Shown here: piece by piece, positions 1 to 11,491 of the stretch | How positions within the stretch are numbered: the first letter of the stretch is position 1 | Layout: each line of letters starts with the position of its first letter | Assembly: GCA_023014485.1 (NCBI GenBank) | Contig: JAJOZX010003215.1 | Coordinates: forward strand, 1-64,000 | Length of the DNA: 64,000 nucleotides | Direction of reading: 5' to 3' | From: Bathynomus jamesi | Lineage: Eukaryota; Arthropoda; Malacostraca; Isopoda; Cirolanidae | Translations under genes and position numbers: made by a program | The notes under the pieces: model-generated | Database searches by the model: none | Seen by the model: only the letters and a program-made list of their open reading frames with translations | What the model was told of the DNA's origin: nothing

Positions 1-16
1 CCCCCCCCCCCCCCCC
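1..16. repeat. Poly-C run at window edge
   Basis: The window opens with sixteen C residues, out of keeping with the AT-rich surroundings. It could be a real homopolymer or an assembly edge; nothing else marks it. Confidence 0.8.
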
Positions 17-62
17 ATCACTATCTATGCTAATTATACATTTCAGTGTAATTATATACAAA

Positions 63-140
63 TACAGGGTGGCCCAAAAGTCTTGTTGCCCGAAAAAGTT
101 TAGAATGGGCCGGGGCAACAAACCTTTGGGCCACCCTGTA
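63..140. mobile_element. Minimal palindromic MITE, CAGGGTGG type
   Basis: A 78-bp hairpin whose ends read CAGGGTGGCCCAAAAG and, inverted, TTTGGGCCACCCTG, flanked by TA. The two arms are nearly the whole element. TA flanks and these terminal bases fit a non-autonomous Tc1/mariner derivative. A transcript would fold into a pre-miRNA-sized hairpin. Confidence 0.75.
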
Positions 141-2378
<2,238 letters not shown>

Positions 2379-2431
2379 TCCACGCCAGTGAGAACGTTTT
2401 TAAATTGATAGAAAATATCCTTCTGTTGCAG

Positions 2432-2659
2432 GACACCACTGACCTCCACACAAACGCGTACTCAAGGAGATTTGGGTGCCCCGTCTGTGGGAAAATGTTT
2501 GCGTTGAACTCAGACCTTAAACGCCACTCCCTAATCCACAGTGGGGAGAAACCCTTCCAGTGCCCTTATTGCCCGCACAGAGCGAATCGCAAAGGCAATA
2601 TGCTAACGCATATCGTTTACCGCCACGGAGACGCTCGGGGGCAATCCATTCTAAATTAA
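2432..2659 (+). CDS. ZF2: terminal zinc-finger exon, canonical fingers
   Basis: A 75-residue exon after the acceptor ccttctgttgcag, in phase 0. A short leader (DTTDLHTNAYSRRFG) leads to finger 1 CPVCGKMFALNSDLKRH with the canonical 12-residue loop and x3 between histidines. The linker is HSGEKP, and finger 2 begins CPYCPHRANRKGN and closes with H-x4-H. It most resembles ZF1 and ZF3 in finger 2, which suggests local exon duplication. The fingers should contact DNA through the helix positions around NSDLKR and KGNMLT. The adjacent exons are alternatives to it, since each has its own stop. Confidence 0.88.
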   Translation, partial: DTTDLHTNAYSRRFGCPVCGKMFALNSDLKRHSLIHSGEKPFQCPYCPHRANRKGNMLTHIVYRHGDARGQSILN

Positions 2660-2745
2660 GGCAAATGTGTTCTAGGCCTAAGTTCCTCTATAGGTGTTAA
2701 GTCTCCAAAGGAGAAAGAAACCTTTCACCTTCGTCCTTCTTCCAG

Positions 2746-2985
2746 GGAGAAGAAGAAGCCTGGCGCGTTCCTTTCAAAAGGGGAAGAACACTACACACAG
2801 CGTCGGTGAGATTGTGGAAATGTCACGTTTGCGGAAAGCCCTTTAACGATAGTTCTAACCTGCGACGTCACGTTATGATTCATACTGGAGAAAAACCATA
2901 TCGTTGTCCCTTTTGCGTTCATTCCACTAACAGAAGGGGGAATTTGATCGCTCATATGACGGCTGTGCATTACGATAAACCTTGA
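2746..2985 (+). CDS. ZF3: terminal zinc-finger exon without an internal start
   Basis: This exon has no Met before its fingers and was found by reading the phase-0 frame from the acceptor cgtccttcttccag. It encodes 79 residues: a charged leader starting GEEEAWRVPFKRG, finger 1 CHVCGKPFNDSSNLRRH (12-residue loop), linker HTGEKP, and finger 2 CPFCVHSTNRRGNLIAH with H-x4-H, ending YDKP and a stop. The lack of a start codon is itself evidence that it is read only as a spliced 3' exon. The two Cys and two His of both fingers are intact, so it looks functional. Confidence 0.87.
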   Translation, partial: GEEEAWRVPFKRGRTLHTASVRLWKCHVCGKPFNDSSNLRRHVMIHTGEKPYRCPFCVHSTNRRGNLIAHMTAVHYDKP

Positions 2986-3586
2986 TCTCTTTAAATTCAA
3001 GATAAAGGGAAGCTGGTAAAGTTTACTTTCAATTTGGGTCAGAGGAATCGTTGGAGTTAGAGGGCGAGTGATAACCCTGCACGGGAGGAGAACAGCATTG
3101 TTTCTCGTTTTAAAATGTGTTGATAAAACAGTTTGCGAGAACAGTTTTTTCTCGTATCATTTCGAAAACTTTAGTACAGTATTTGCAGATCGGAATTTTT
3201 TGCAGAATTGGTCCAAAATCTTCCTGTGGGAGGAAGCCGAAATAGAATTTTAGGAAACATTCGTTTATTTACCTCGTACGCATTCCCCCATTTACCTTTT
3301 ATTTATTTATTTATTTAGTTTTCTGTATAAATACATTTTTTAAATCAAATGGTCTCTTATCGTTCGACGCATTCATAGAAAAGTACAATATATCCTAATG
3401 TGATCCATGCCAACCGCATTCCAATTCGAATTTGTACTGGAGAAGGATAATGGATTTTATATATTATTTATTTTAATTGGTCATGTACTAATTATAGTGA
3501 TATCCGTGCAGAAAACGCGGCTCGATCAGTGTTTGAAATTATCTCTTACAAATGCGTTTGCCTTGAGGATCCGTTTTGTATTACAG

Positions 3587-3909
3587 GGGTGGAGGAGGAG
3601 GAGGAGTTCGTATGATGAGGGAGGAGGAGGAGGAGGACCCGAGCCTCGGTTTGGGAACTATTCGCACCAAAGGGCCCAATCAGATATTGTACGGAGAGAG
3701 AGAAATAATTCGAATAAGGCGTACGTTTGCGAGTTGTGTGGTAAGAACTTTGGATGGTCGGGAGACTTGAAAAGACACTCTAGAACCCACACCGGAGATC
3801 GTCCGTATCAGTGCCCTTATTGCTCTTATAGGGCGAGTCAGCATCCAATCTGACGCGACACATTAAAACCAGGCACTCCTCCGTCATTTCCGCTATTCAG
3901 TGTTTGTAA
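3587..3909 (+). CDS. ZF4: terminal zinc-finger exon with frameshift in finger 2
   Basis: Starts after atccgttttgtattacag in phase 0. The leader is Arg- and Gly-rich (WRRRRSSYDEGGGGGG), then finger 1 CELCGKNFGWSGDLKRH and linker HTGDRP. Finger 2 starts CPYCSYRASQ but the frame then reads into a TGA at 3851. In the next frame, SNLTRHIKTRHSS follows at once and runs to a TAA at 3907-3909. One base is therefore missing near 3842-3844. This may be an assembly error or a decayed exon. Without the shift it would be a standard canonical pair like ZF2. Confidence 0.78.
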
Positions 3910-3979
3910 AATGTTTGTTCCGGCCTGTCGGCCTTCCTCGTATTCTACCGACCTCTAAGAAGCACACTTTGCGTTTCAG

Positions 3980-4336
3980 ACCGCCTTCGAATGGAACGAT
4001 GGCTTGGCGCCTCTCCCGCAACCCGACAGGCCAGGACACACCACCACCTTCGATCCACCGTCTTTTTCAACGCCTCGCAAAATACAGAATAACTACAACA
4101 GCGACAATGGCAACAAAAGTTTAACGCCAACTAAACTTAAATCTAGAAAGTTATCTTCGTGCCCTTATTGCCACAAAACTTTCGCAAACTCGAAAAATTG
4201 CAGGAGGCATATATTGATTCATACCGGACTTAAGCCGTACCAATGTCCGTTTTGCGACCACAAGGCGAATTTAAGTTACAATTTGAAAACCCACATTATC
4301 AATAAACATAAAGAGTACGGTAATTCTCAACCATAG
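3980..4336 (+). CDS. ZF5: terminal zinc-finger exon with long leader
   Basis: A 118-residue exon after acactttgcgtttcag, phase 0. The leader, about 57 residues, is rich in Pro, Asn and Ser and looks disordered. Finger 1 is CPYCHKTFANSKNCRRH with a 12-residue loop; the conserved Leu of the helix is replaced by Cys (NCRRH). Linker HTGLKP, then finger 2 CPFCDHKANLSYNLKTH with H-x4-H, and a short tail KEYGNSQP. Finger 2 retains the lola-like xHKAN motif. The ORF is intact. Its finger 1 begins CPYC, usually a finger-2 signature, which hints at internal reshuffling or convergence. Confidence 0.85.
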   Translation, partial: TAFEWNDGLAPLPQPDRPGHTTTFDPPSFSTPRKIQNNYNSDNGNKSLTPTKLKSRKLSSCPYCHKTFANSKNCRRHILIHTGLKPYQCPFCDHKANLSYNLKTHIINKHKEYGNSQP

Positions 4337-4581
4337 CTCACATTCCGAAACATTGTAGTAGTATTAATATACTGTAAAATATGTATTTGGAGCACTTTTC
4401 ACTCGTATTAAATTCGACATTTACAAATTTTTATCAAGTTTTTATTAGAAGGAAGTTGTTTATCGCTCCGATTTTATATTAAATGTGCACTCGAAATTGT
4501 GTACAAATTGTACAATACACCATGTTCAGAACATATTATAATTGCAAATATTATAGTTCATTTCGATATTATAATTGTTTA

Positions 4582-4612
<31 letters not shown>

Positions 4613-4619
4613 AATATAT

Positions 4620-4653
<34 letters not shown>

Positions 4654-4666
4654 TTTTATATATATA

Positions 4667-4700
<34 letters not shown>

Positions 4701-5004
4701 CATTTCAGTATGTGCGTTTGTGAACTCTTTGCTGTCAATAAATTATTTTGTTTGTTACCGTTTTATTTGATGGTCCTTTTAATTAAAACAGTAATATTAT
4801 TATTATTATAATTTGAACAAATGAAAAACTAGACGAGTGACAGTCGTGTACGGCGTAAAAATTATTTAAAATAGCCGCTAAGTTTTCTGACCGACGTTTT
4901 ATTCTGAAACATTTAAAACAAACAAACAAACAAAGGGGGAAAAAAAAAAAACATGCATGTTACCTGTTAGGGATCTGTGGTGACTCGGTACCTTTTTGTT
5001 GCAG
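4337..5004. repeat. Spacer with long imperfect (AT)n tract
   Basis: The core, about 4579-4700, is an imperfect (AT)n microsatellite interrupted by TTT and AAT units. The rest is AT-rich sequence ending in an A-rich stretch before the ZF6 acceptor. No gene is visible. Confidence 0.8.
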
Positions 5005-5259
5005 AGCACCGCGTCGAATCCCTCAACAGCATGCGGTACGTGTGGCAAGCGTTTCTACGGCCGCAATCGCAACCAAAACTTAGGATACCACAAGATGAAA
5101 CACAGCGGGGAGAAGAATTTTCGGTGCCCGTTTTGTCCCCATAAGTCGGCTCTTAGACATAATTTAATGAAACACGTGAAGACGATTCATGTTCATCAGT
5201 TAAACATGCTGGATGAACCCCTTACCCAGAACAGACCGCGAGATTACAATCCTGTTTGA
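5005..5259 (+). CDS. ZF6: terminal zinc-finger exon, GRNR class
   Basis: An 84-residue exon after ggtacctttttgttgcag, phase 0. It is the first of the class whose finger 1 has 15 residues between Cys and His: CGTCGKRFYGRNRNQNLGYH. The linker is HSGEKN rather than HTGEKP. Finger 2 is CPFCPHKSALRHNLMKH with H-x4-H, followed by a 24-residue polar tail (HQLNMLDEPLTQNRPRDYNPV). The three extra residues lie in the turn before the helix and match the same place in ZF7-ZF14, so the insertion is ancestral to this cluster. A hAT-type MITE lies just downstream. Confidence 0.87.
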   Translation, partial: STASNPSTACGTCGKRFYGRNRNQNLGYHKMKHSGEKNFRCPFCPHKSALRHNLMKHVKTIHVHQLNMLDEPLTQNRPRDYNPV

Positions 5260-5349
5260 TCAGGGTTTCGTTCGTTATTTGCTGGAGTTTACCTCCGATT
5301 CTCCTATTCCATTTTTTTTTAAAACCCTGAGATATATATATGTATATAT

Positions 5350-5797
5350 TAGTGGTGGACTGGATATCCGCATCATTTTTAACATCCGCATCCGCACTTC
5401 TAAATGCGGATATTACCTCTAATAAATTATGCAATTTACAATTAAATTAGCTTATAAAGTAGCTTATAAGGCCCAGTCATGCACATTTCATGTTAAGTAT
5501 TAATAATTAATGAACAAACAAATATATAAACCTGAAAATATAAATAGGTGGTAACAGAAAATTGAATGAAACTTGTTTCATTGAATTTTCTGTGGCTGAA
5601 ACTCTTGAGAAAGTTATTATTTTTATCATAGTGAAAACATTAATATTAATTTAATTCTTATGCATTGCCTGCCATAATAGTCATTGCCTGTCATATATTC
5701 ATAATTCTATATATTGATAGATTAACTAAATATCCGCATCCGCGGATATTGAAATTAAAGATCCGCAGATGTTGAAAAACTGACATCTGGTCCACCA

Positions 5798-5800
<3 letters not shown>
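5350..5800. mobile_element. hAT-like MITE, TAGTGGTGGAC family, copy 1
   Basis: Terminal inverted repeats TAGTGGTGGACTGGAT and ATCTGGTCCACCACTA bound about 450 bp, with sub-terminal repeats rich in ATCCGCATCCGC. The interior holds a second palindrome around gaaacttgtttcattg. Related copies lie at 11492-11954 and 27187-27671. It carries no coding capacity and sits in (TA)n on both sides. Confidence 0.8.
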
Positions 5801-5858
<58 letters not shown>

Positions 5859-6224
5859 ATGTAAAATTATAAATAAAGTGGTTCAACGCGCAAAATATCT
5901 AGTCAGTTAACAATGAAACTCATTTCTTAGGATTAGGGATTTTTGAAATTTTTTTACCCATGAACGTAAGATAGTATAAAATTTAAGTGGTGGGCTGAAA
6001 TGAGGTAGAATTTTCGATTGACGGTAAATTCATAGGTTGAAGAACTTGATAATGAGGTGCTTGTATCTGCCGTCATTGTTAAGTAGTGTGTGGTTGAGTT
6101 TTCTGTTAAGTTCTCCCTTGTAATGATTTAGCCGGCATCTAGGCCTAATGCTTGGGTTCCTTCTGTGTGGTGAATGCGTGGTGGAGGTGAGGAAGTGGCA
6201 TGACGCTCTGGTGTCTCATTGCAG
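5801..6224. repeat. (AT)n tract and spacer before ZF7
   Basis: An (AT)n tract fills about 5801-5852. The rest is unremarkable spacer, becoming more GC-rich close to the ZF7 acceptor. No gene seen. Confidence 0.75.
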
Positions 6225-6425
6225 GGCGTGGAGGCTCCTGCCATCGAGTGCCGGTTTTGTGGCAAGCTCTTCCCCGGTAGGAACCGTCACCAGCGTCTGC
6301 AGTACCACATCCTCACGCACACCGGGGAAAAGCCACACCCTTGTCCCTATTGCCCCCACCGTGCGAGGCTCAAGTTCAACCTGGTGAAACACATGAAGGC
6401 TCATCACAGTCACTTAATGGCGTGA
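6225..6425 (+). CDS. ZF7: compact terminal zinc-finger exon, GRNR class
   Basis: One of the shortest exons, 66 residues, opening after ctggtgtctcattgcag in phase 0. There is almost no leader (GVEAPAIE) before finger 1, CRFCGKLFPGRNRHQRLQYH, with a 15-residue loop and HTGEKP linker. Finger 2 is CPYCPHRARLKFNLVKH with H-x4-H and the tail is only SHLMA. With so little around the fingers, its whole role must be DNA binding. Finger 2 (RxxLKFNL) is closest to ZF8 and ZF9, which lie next to it, so these three are probably recent tandem duplicates. Confidence 0.88.
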   Translation, partial: GVEAPAIECRFCGKLFPGRNRHQRLQYHILTHTGEKPHPCPYCPHRARLKFNLVKHMKAHHSHLMA

Positions 6426-6624
6426 TTGTTTCAGTGCCTTTTAAGACGTACGCAAATCAATCGATTTTCTTTCTTTTCACTGATTTTTGGTTCTCACCTC
6501 AACGAAGAGTTCCTCTTCTCTTCCTTTTTTTTATGAATTAGTAGTGTTGTATTTAGAATTGACATGCTGCCTCTCAAACCCTATCGAGATGACACTGACT
6601 GGCTCCCATCTCCCTGTATTTCAG

Positions 6625-6825
6625 GCCTCGGTGGCACCCGTTATATGCCCTGTGTGTGGAAAGCAGCTCAGTGGAATAAATGGCAGGCAGAAACTTCGGT
6701 ACCACCTCTTGACCCACACTGGCGAGCGCAAGTTCGCTTGCCCCCATTGCCCCTATAGAGCAGCCCTCAAGTTTAACCTGTCGACCCACATGAGGAATAT
6801 GCACCAAATGCTAAACTTAAGTTAA
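6625..6825 (+). CDS. ZF8: compact terminal zinc-finger exon, GRNR class
   Basis: A 66-residue exon, the same length as ZF7, after ctccctgtatttcag in phase 0. The leader ASVAPVI leads straight into CPVCGKQLSGINGRQKLRYH (15-residue loop, GING replacing GRNR), linker HTGERK, and finger 2 CPHCPYRAALKFNLSTH with H-x4-H. The aromatic position of finger 1 is Leu, as hydrophobic Ile replaces it in ZF9-ZF11. A candidate branch point CTGAC lies in actgactgg about 25 bases before the acceptor. Both fingers are intact. Confidence 0.87.
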   Translation, partial: ASVAPVICPVCGKQLSGINGRQKLRYHLLTHTGERKFACPHCPYRAALKFNLSTHMRNMHQMLNLS

Positions 6826-7026
6826 CAGAGTCCTTGAGCGTTCACGAATATGCTCTCCACAGCAGAACGGTTAAAAAAAAACCCATAAACTTAGTGAATG
6901 GGGTTTAAAATATAAACTACTGTACTAGCGAATGGTGGTGTTGAAAGCATGTTGACCAGTGGTGGTGATTACATTATTGAAATAGCAGTATGGACACCTC
7001 TGTAACGGTGTTGTCGTTCTTTCCAG

Positions 7027-7341
7027 AGAAGTATGGGGCGGCTCCGCAGCGATCTTGTGGATATCATGTGTTGTTACGTATGCGGCAAAGAAATCACTGG
7101 CCGCAACCGCCGCCAGAAACTTCAGTACCACTTAATGACGCATTCGAACCAACGACCTCACCCGTGCCCTTTCTGCCCCTATCGTGCCCACCTTAAATTC
7201 ACCCTTTATAGACACCTGAGAAGCGTTCACAAAGAAATGATTCACGAAAATTCCGCTCTTCCTTCGTCGAGTATCAACCAAGGGGATTCGCAAAATGGAA
7301 CTGAAAATGCGCCGTCCGAACAACGGCATTTGCAAATTTAA
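7027..7341 (+). CDS. ZF9: terminal zinc-finger exon, GRNR class, long tail
   Basis: A 104-residue exon after tgtcgttctttccag, phase 0. Finger 1 is CYVCGKEITGRNRRQKLQYH (15-residue loop), joined by the unusual linker HSNQRP to finger 2 CPFCPYRAHLKFTLYRH with H-x4-H. A tail of about 38 residues, rich in Ser, Asn and Gln, follows and has no visible domain. The linker lacks the Gly-Glu-Lys of standard C2H2 tandem linkers, which may relax the orientation between fingers. Spacing to ZF8 is only 200 bases. Confidence 0.86.
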   Translation, partial: RSMGRLRSDLVDIMCCYVCGKEITGRNRRQKLQYHLMTHSNQRPHPCPFCPYRAHLKFTLYRHLRSVHKEMIHENSALPSSSINQGDSQNGTENAPSEQRHLQI

Positions 7342-7750
7342 AATCGGCTCCAATTTTAACGTGAATTAGTTGAAAACTGTTATTATTTGGCTTTCATTTA
7401 CTAAGCAAGTAAAATTGGAAGAGCTACTCTGAAAATGTTGAAAGGAAGTGAACTAAATTAGAATAAAATTTTCTGGTTTTTTAGTGTTTTCTCTGTTTAA
7501 ATAGAAAAAAAAAAATGCCAATAGTCTTTTTTTTTTTTTTAAATCTTGCTATGGAATACGTACGCGACAATTTATAATGTATAAATATATATATGAATTT
7601 GGTATTGTGTGGTGGTAAATGTTGTATTATGTATATTGTAAATATAAACTTTTAATATATATAATTTAGATACTCGTTATAGACGTAGATGCCTTATGCA
7701 AAGGCAGTTATACCATTCGGAACGGGAAATGAGTAGTGATTCTATTGCAG
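7342..7750. other. AT-rich spacer between ZF9 and ZF10
   Basis: Low-complexity AT-rich sequence with A and T homopolymers and short TA stretches. It could contain 3' UTR sequence of ZF9. No gene or element recognised. Confidence 0.6.
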
Positions 7751-8020
7751 GAGGGAAGAGAGAGGCGAGGTGGTTCGTCTGAAGAATGGGTATCCTGTCC
7801 TATTTGCGGGCGATTGATCACGGGTAGAAATAGACATCAAAACCTTCGCCATCATATGTTCATTCACACCGGCCAAAAGCCTTATTTCTGCCCTATTTGC
7901 CCTTACAAGGCCAACTACAAACCCAATCTGCTGAAACACGTTCGGAACCTGCACCCCGAGAATGCCGCTCTCACCCCGACAAACGCCCATTCAACCCCCG
8001 CGATGAGCGAATTGCGTTGA
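7751..8020 (+). CDS. ZF10: terminal zinc-finger exon, GRNR class
   Basis: An 89-residue exon after gtagtgattctattgcag, phase 0. A charged leader (EGRERRGGSSEEWVS) precedes finger 1 CPICGRLITGRNRHQNLRHH (15-residue loop), linker HTGQKP and finger 2 CPICPYKANYKPNLLKH with H-x4-H. The tail of about 21 residues is rich in Ala, Thr and Pro. Two adjacent histidines (RHH) at the end of finger 1 leave the exact ligand to be judged from alignment; the class spacing puts it at the second of the pair. Confidence 0.87.
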   Translation, partial: EGRERRGGSSEEWVSCPICGRLITGRNRHQNLRHHMFIHTGQKPYFCPICPYKANYKPNLLKHVRNLHPENAALTPTNAHSTPAMSELR

Positions 8021-8154
8021 TCCTAACTTATGCCAGTTTCTGAATTTGTCTTTTCCTCTAAACTTGGCTTTTGTAGAGGCGTTTCTTTTGGTCCAAACTC
8101 GGACATTAGGATGGCGGTGACCAACCGAAGCTGACGCCTTGTCATGTTTTGCAG

Positions 8155-8388
8155 GCAGAATTGAGAAGAGAAGGAAGCGGAGATTGCGTGATGTGTCCGG
8201 TCTGCAACAAAATCATCACTGGCAGAAATAAGAAACAAAATCTCCAATACCACTTTATTACCCACACGGGGGAAAAACCTTTCCTTTGCCCATTCTGCCC
8301 ACACCGTTGTAATCGGAATGACAACTTGAAGCATCATATCCGAACGAGGCATTTTAACTTGTTCCATACTACAGAAATGAGGACTTAA
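8155..8388 (+). CDS. ZF11: terminal zinc-finger exon, GRNR class
   Basis: A 77-residue exon after tgtcatgttttgcag, phase 0, with CTGAC at a branch-point distance (gctgacgcc). Leader AELRREGSGDCVM, finger 1 CPVCNKIITGRNKKQNLQYH (15-residue loop), linker HTGEKP, finger 2 CPFCPHRCNRNDNLKHH with H-x4-H, tail NLFHTTEMRT. A Cys replaces Ala in the PHRA motif of finger 2 (PHRC), an extra thiol close to the metal site. Frame and ligands are intact. Confidence 0.87.
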   Translation, partial: AELRREGSGDCVMCPVCNKIITGRNKKQNLQYHFITHTGEKPFLCPFCPHRCNRNDNLKHHIRTRHFNLFHTTEMRT

Positions 8389-8688
8389 TGAACAACTTTG
8401 TTTCTAGCTATTACCAAGTGCATATTTATGATAGTAGGATTGCCATGTGAAATCTTATATATAGTACGTTTAGTGTAAAGATTAAATTTTGTATATTAAC
8501 TCTTTAAGAGTATTGTCCCTGTCTGTGCAGTAATTGTAATAGAATTTTTATATACGAAAATGCTTAAGTTAACGCGTTAAAATTTACAAATTTGGATCGT
8601 GCAAAGATGTTGAATGTGGTGTTTGTTTATATTCTAAAACGTTCATACAGACTGTTTAAGTGAATGACAAAAAGTTATGTTGTTGCAG

Positions 8689-8885
8689 ATGACGGACAAA
8701 TTGGCGGTAGCTTCATGCGACGTTTGCGGCAAGTTATTCCATGGTCGCAACAGAATTCAGAACTTGCAACATCATTTTTTACTCACACTGGACAAAGACC
8801 TTATTCTTGTCCGCATTGTTCATATACCGCTAGACAAAGAACGCACGTCAAGTCCCATATTATGAGAATTCATTTTTCCACGTAA
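8689..8885 (+). CDS. ZF12: terminal zinc-finger exon with frameshift between fingers
   Basis: Opens at the acceptor ttatgttgttgcag, whose first codon happens to be ATG, in phase 0: MTDKLAVAS then finger 1 CDVCGKLFHGRNRIQNLQHH (15-residue loop). After HHF the frame runs on into unrelated residues, while THTGQRPYSCPHCSYTARQ, the linker and finger 2, continue in another frame to the stop at 8885. The break lies in a run of six T at 8775-8780; one more T would restore a normal linker. A homopolymer sequencing error is the simplest reading, with true exon decay the alternative. Finger 2 resembles ZF15. Confidence 0.78.
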
Positions 8886-9069
8886 TAATAATAATAATAA
8901 TAATAATAATACGTGATCCAACGTCGATTAAGTTTCTTTTTAAATACATTTACGCGCATTTCTGTGTAGGTGAATCCATTCGTAAAAGAAGAGAGAATAG
9001 CGTTCGGCGTTCCAGCACTTAATGCGTGGCTTATCTAATTCCTCATTTGATTTGGATCGTGTCTTGCAG
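8886..9069. repeat. (AAT)n tract and spacer
   Basis: A short run of about ten AAT units directly follows the ZF12 stop (8885-8912), then AT-rich spacer up to the next acceptor. Confidence 0.8.
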
Positions 9070-9315
9070 ATGTTTACCGATCGGATCGAAGGAAAAAATC
9101 TCGCCCGACCTTGCCCTTTTTGCGGTTGGATATTTCGCGGTCATAACCGTAACAGCAATTTGGAAGTGCACTTGCGAACTCACACTGGGGAGACTCCTTT
9201 TCCTTGCTCCCTGTGTCCTTACCGAGCCAAGAGGAAAGCCCATCTTGAGAAACACTTCTCTCGTTGGCACTCCAACAGTAGTAGTAGTAGTAATAATAAT
9301 AAGTCTTCATTATAG
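9070..9315 (+). CDS. ZF13: terminal zinc-finger exon, GHNR variant
   Basis: An 81-residue exon after tggatcgtgtcttgcag, phase 0. Leader MFTDRIEGKNLARP, finger 1 CPFCGWIFRGHNRNSNLEVH with a 15-residue loop in which GHNRNS replaces GRNRxQ. Linker HTGETP, then finger 2 CSLCPYRAKRKAHLEKH with H-x4-H, and a Ser/Asn repeat tail translated from AGT and AAT triplet runs. The PYRAKRKAHLEKH part is among the closest in the window to insect Lola second fingers. The triplet tail probably varies in length between individuals. Confidence 0.86.
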   Translation: MFTDRIEGKNLARPCPFCGWIFRGHNRNSNLEVHLRTHTGETPFPCSLCPYRAKRKAHLEKHFSRWHSNSSSSSNNNKSSL

Positions 9316-9535
9316 ATCTTTGAGAGTGAAAGAACAAAATTAGTTTAAGTATACATAGATCGTGCCACTTCGTAATCGGGTATATTGTTTTAGTACTGGT
9401 CTAAAAACGCATCAGATTCTCTCTTCTTATTCATTTGAAGTACTTGGTGAAGGGAAAGTTTGGATAATGATGATGATGATGATGATGATGATGAATTTGT
9501 TTTCCGCTTCTGACGACTTGTTGTGTCCGTTACAG

Positions 9536-9766
9536 GGAGGAGGAGGAGGAGAAAGTGCGGCGGGAACCGTGTCCGTAACGTGTCCGGAATGCAGAAAAAA
9601 CTTTTACGGCCGCAACCGTCGTCAAAACCTTTCCCACCACCGCCTTATTCATTACGGGGCTCGACCCTTTACCTGCAAGTATTGCGCTTACAGAGCCACC
9701 CAAAAGGTACACGTGAGGAGGCACACGGAGAGAGTGCATTCCTCCCTCATTCTGCCAGACGCTTAA
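9536..9766 (+). CDS. ZF14: terminal zinc-finger exon, GRNR class, lola-like finger 2
   Basis: A 76-residue exon after ttgtgtccgttacag, phase 0. It begins with a Gly run (GGGGGES) encoded by GGA repeats, then finger 1 CPECRKNFYGRNRRQNLSHH (15-residue loop), the linker HYGARP, and finger 2 CKYCAYRATQKVHVRRH with H-x4-H. Finger 2 is very close in style to insect Lola fingers (YRAxQKVHVxRH). It is the last exon of the dense 5' cluster; a 13-kb exon desert full of transposons follows. Confidence 0.87.
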   Translation, partial: GGGGGESAAGTVSVTCPECRKNFYGRNRRQNLSHHRLIHYGARPFTCKYCAYRATQKVHVRRHTERVHSSLILPDA

Positions 9767-10345
9767 TTAAAAACGGACCGACAATCGCATAAGGCGGAAG
9801 CTCCCTCAAACCCGAAATTATTCCGCTTTAGAAAAAAAAAATCTCTCGGAGCGAACTCCCTCCGTCATCAAAGACGGAGTCACGCTATATAAAACTTGAG
9901 TAAAACGAAATTGAACGAAGAGAGTATTTCGAACCATCGTATTGATCGATCGAACACTACAATGACGTATGGTGTACAACATATTACGGTCAGACTATAT
10001 TTAGTAACCGCGGCGGAAAAGCATTAAAAGGAGGATGTTAGTTACGTTGTAGCATTTTTTTTATCGTAACTGAATACGAATTATGTTTCTACCATTAGAG
10101 ACGAGTCTTTAAGTGTTTAGTTAGGATGATAAACTTAATTTTCCTTGCGTATATTGATATATAAATATATCGGTTTAATGAATATATGCCATGCATTTAA
10201 TAAAGGAAACAGTGACATTCTTATTATTCTCCTTCCGTATATTAGTCTCTTAAATAGAACGTGTAACATTTTTAACTACAAATATTTAAAATATTTTTTA
10301 AAGATAAGAAAACACCATATTTGTTACTTTGATAGTTTGAACAAC

Positions 10346-10383
<38 letters not shown>

Positions 10384-11491
10384 TAATATATATATATATA
10401 TATATATATGAATGAGTGCGGGGTTTCTCCGGCATGATGTCATTCCCGGTGATCCCTGGTAGTCTATAGCTGTCCCAGTGAGTGTTAACGATATTTAATG
10501 CCTAGTGCACGATATTTGATATTTATTATATAATTAATAATAATTGTTTATTTTTAATTAGAGCCCAGTAAAACCTAGAGCTTAAGTGCCAAATTAAATA
10601 AAATAAATAGTGAAGCTTCACAATTATTTGTCATTGTAAAACGAATATATTTATTTTATTAATAAAGGTTATTCGATTCAATTCAATTAAAAAAAAAAAA
10701 AATTCATATTACTTAAGTGACACTGGTTGCCGTAACAATTTAAAATATACCTCAACCATTTTTTTTATGAAGCTCACCACAGTTTTAATATTTTAACCGT
10801 GTTCGTTCACAATAAATGAAATTACACTTACGTTAAATAATAAAGGGAAATAGGCCTTGATCGGAAATCAAATAGATCTAAGGAAACTGGAATAAGGTCT
10901 AAGGTAGAACACACTCGTTATTTCTAAGGATTAACCCGGAGGTTAATTGAATGAATTTGCTGTCCTAGGTAATTTTTCACGGGCGCGAGTAGAAATATTA
11001 AAAAAATGATAATAGAGAGGGCAAATAAGATCTGATGAACTCCCGACTAAGTACTCTATCTGCGCCGCGCCCTCTTTTCTCTTCAAGCTGAGAATTGGGA
11101 TAATTTTAGGTAAATTAGAAGTTTCACAAATTCTTAACCGTTATACGTTTTTAATTAAATTTGTTACCGATTTATTTGACGAGAGTAAAAGATTTTTATA
11201 TCTATTTTGAGTTATTTGAAACTAAGATCATTTACGAATACATTTGAAATGAAGTTGTGGTATCACGTGACGTATTTTCTCTCTCACCATTGGTTGAACG
11301 AAAGAACGTCACATATTCCAGCGAGATCCGTTCGGATATTTTCGTGCAGGCAGTCACGTAGTCTTCCGAGATTTACCTGAGGCCTACTTGAAATTTATAT
11401 TTTAACTTATGTTTTTCATTGGTTAAAAATTGTACTATATTTTTATATTAAATTCCCAATTTTGCAATTCATATATATATATATATATATA
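9767..11491. other. Exon-free AT-rich sequence with (AT)n tract
   Basis: After ZF14 the sequence is AT-rich without fingers. An (AT)n tract spans about 10347-10410. I see no protein-coding signal in any frame. Confidence 0.65.
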
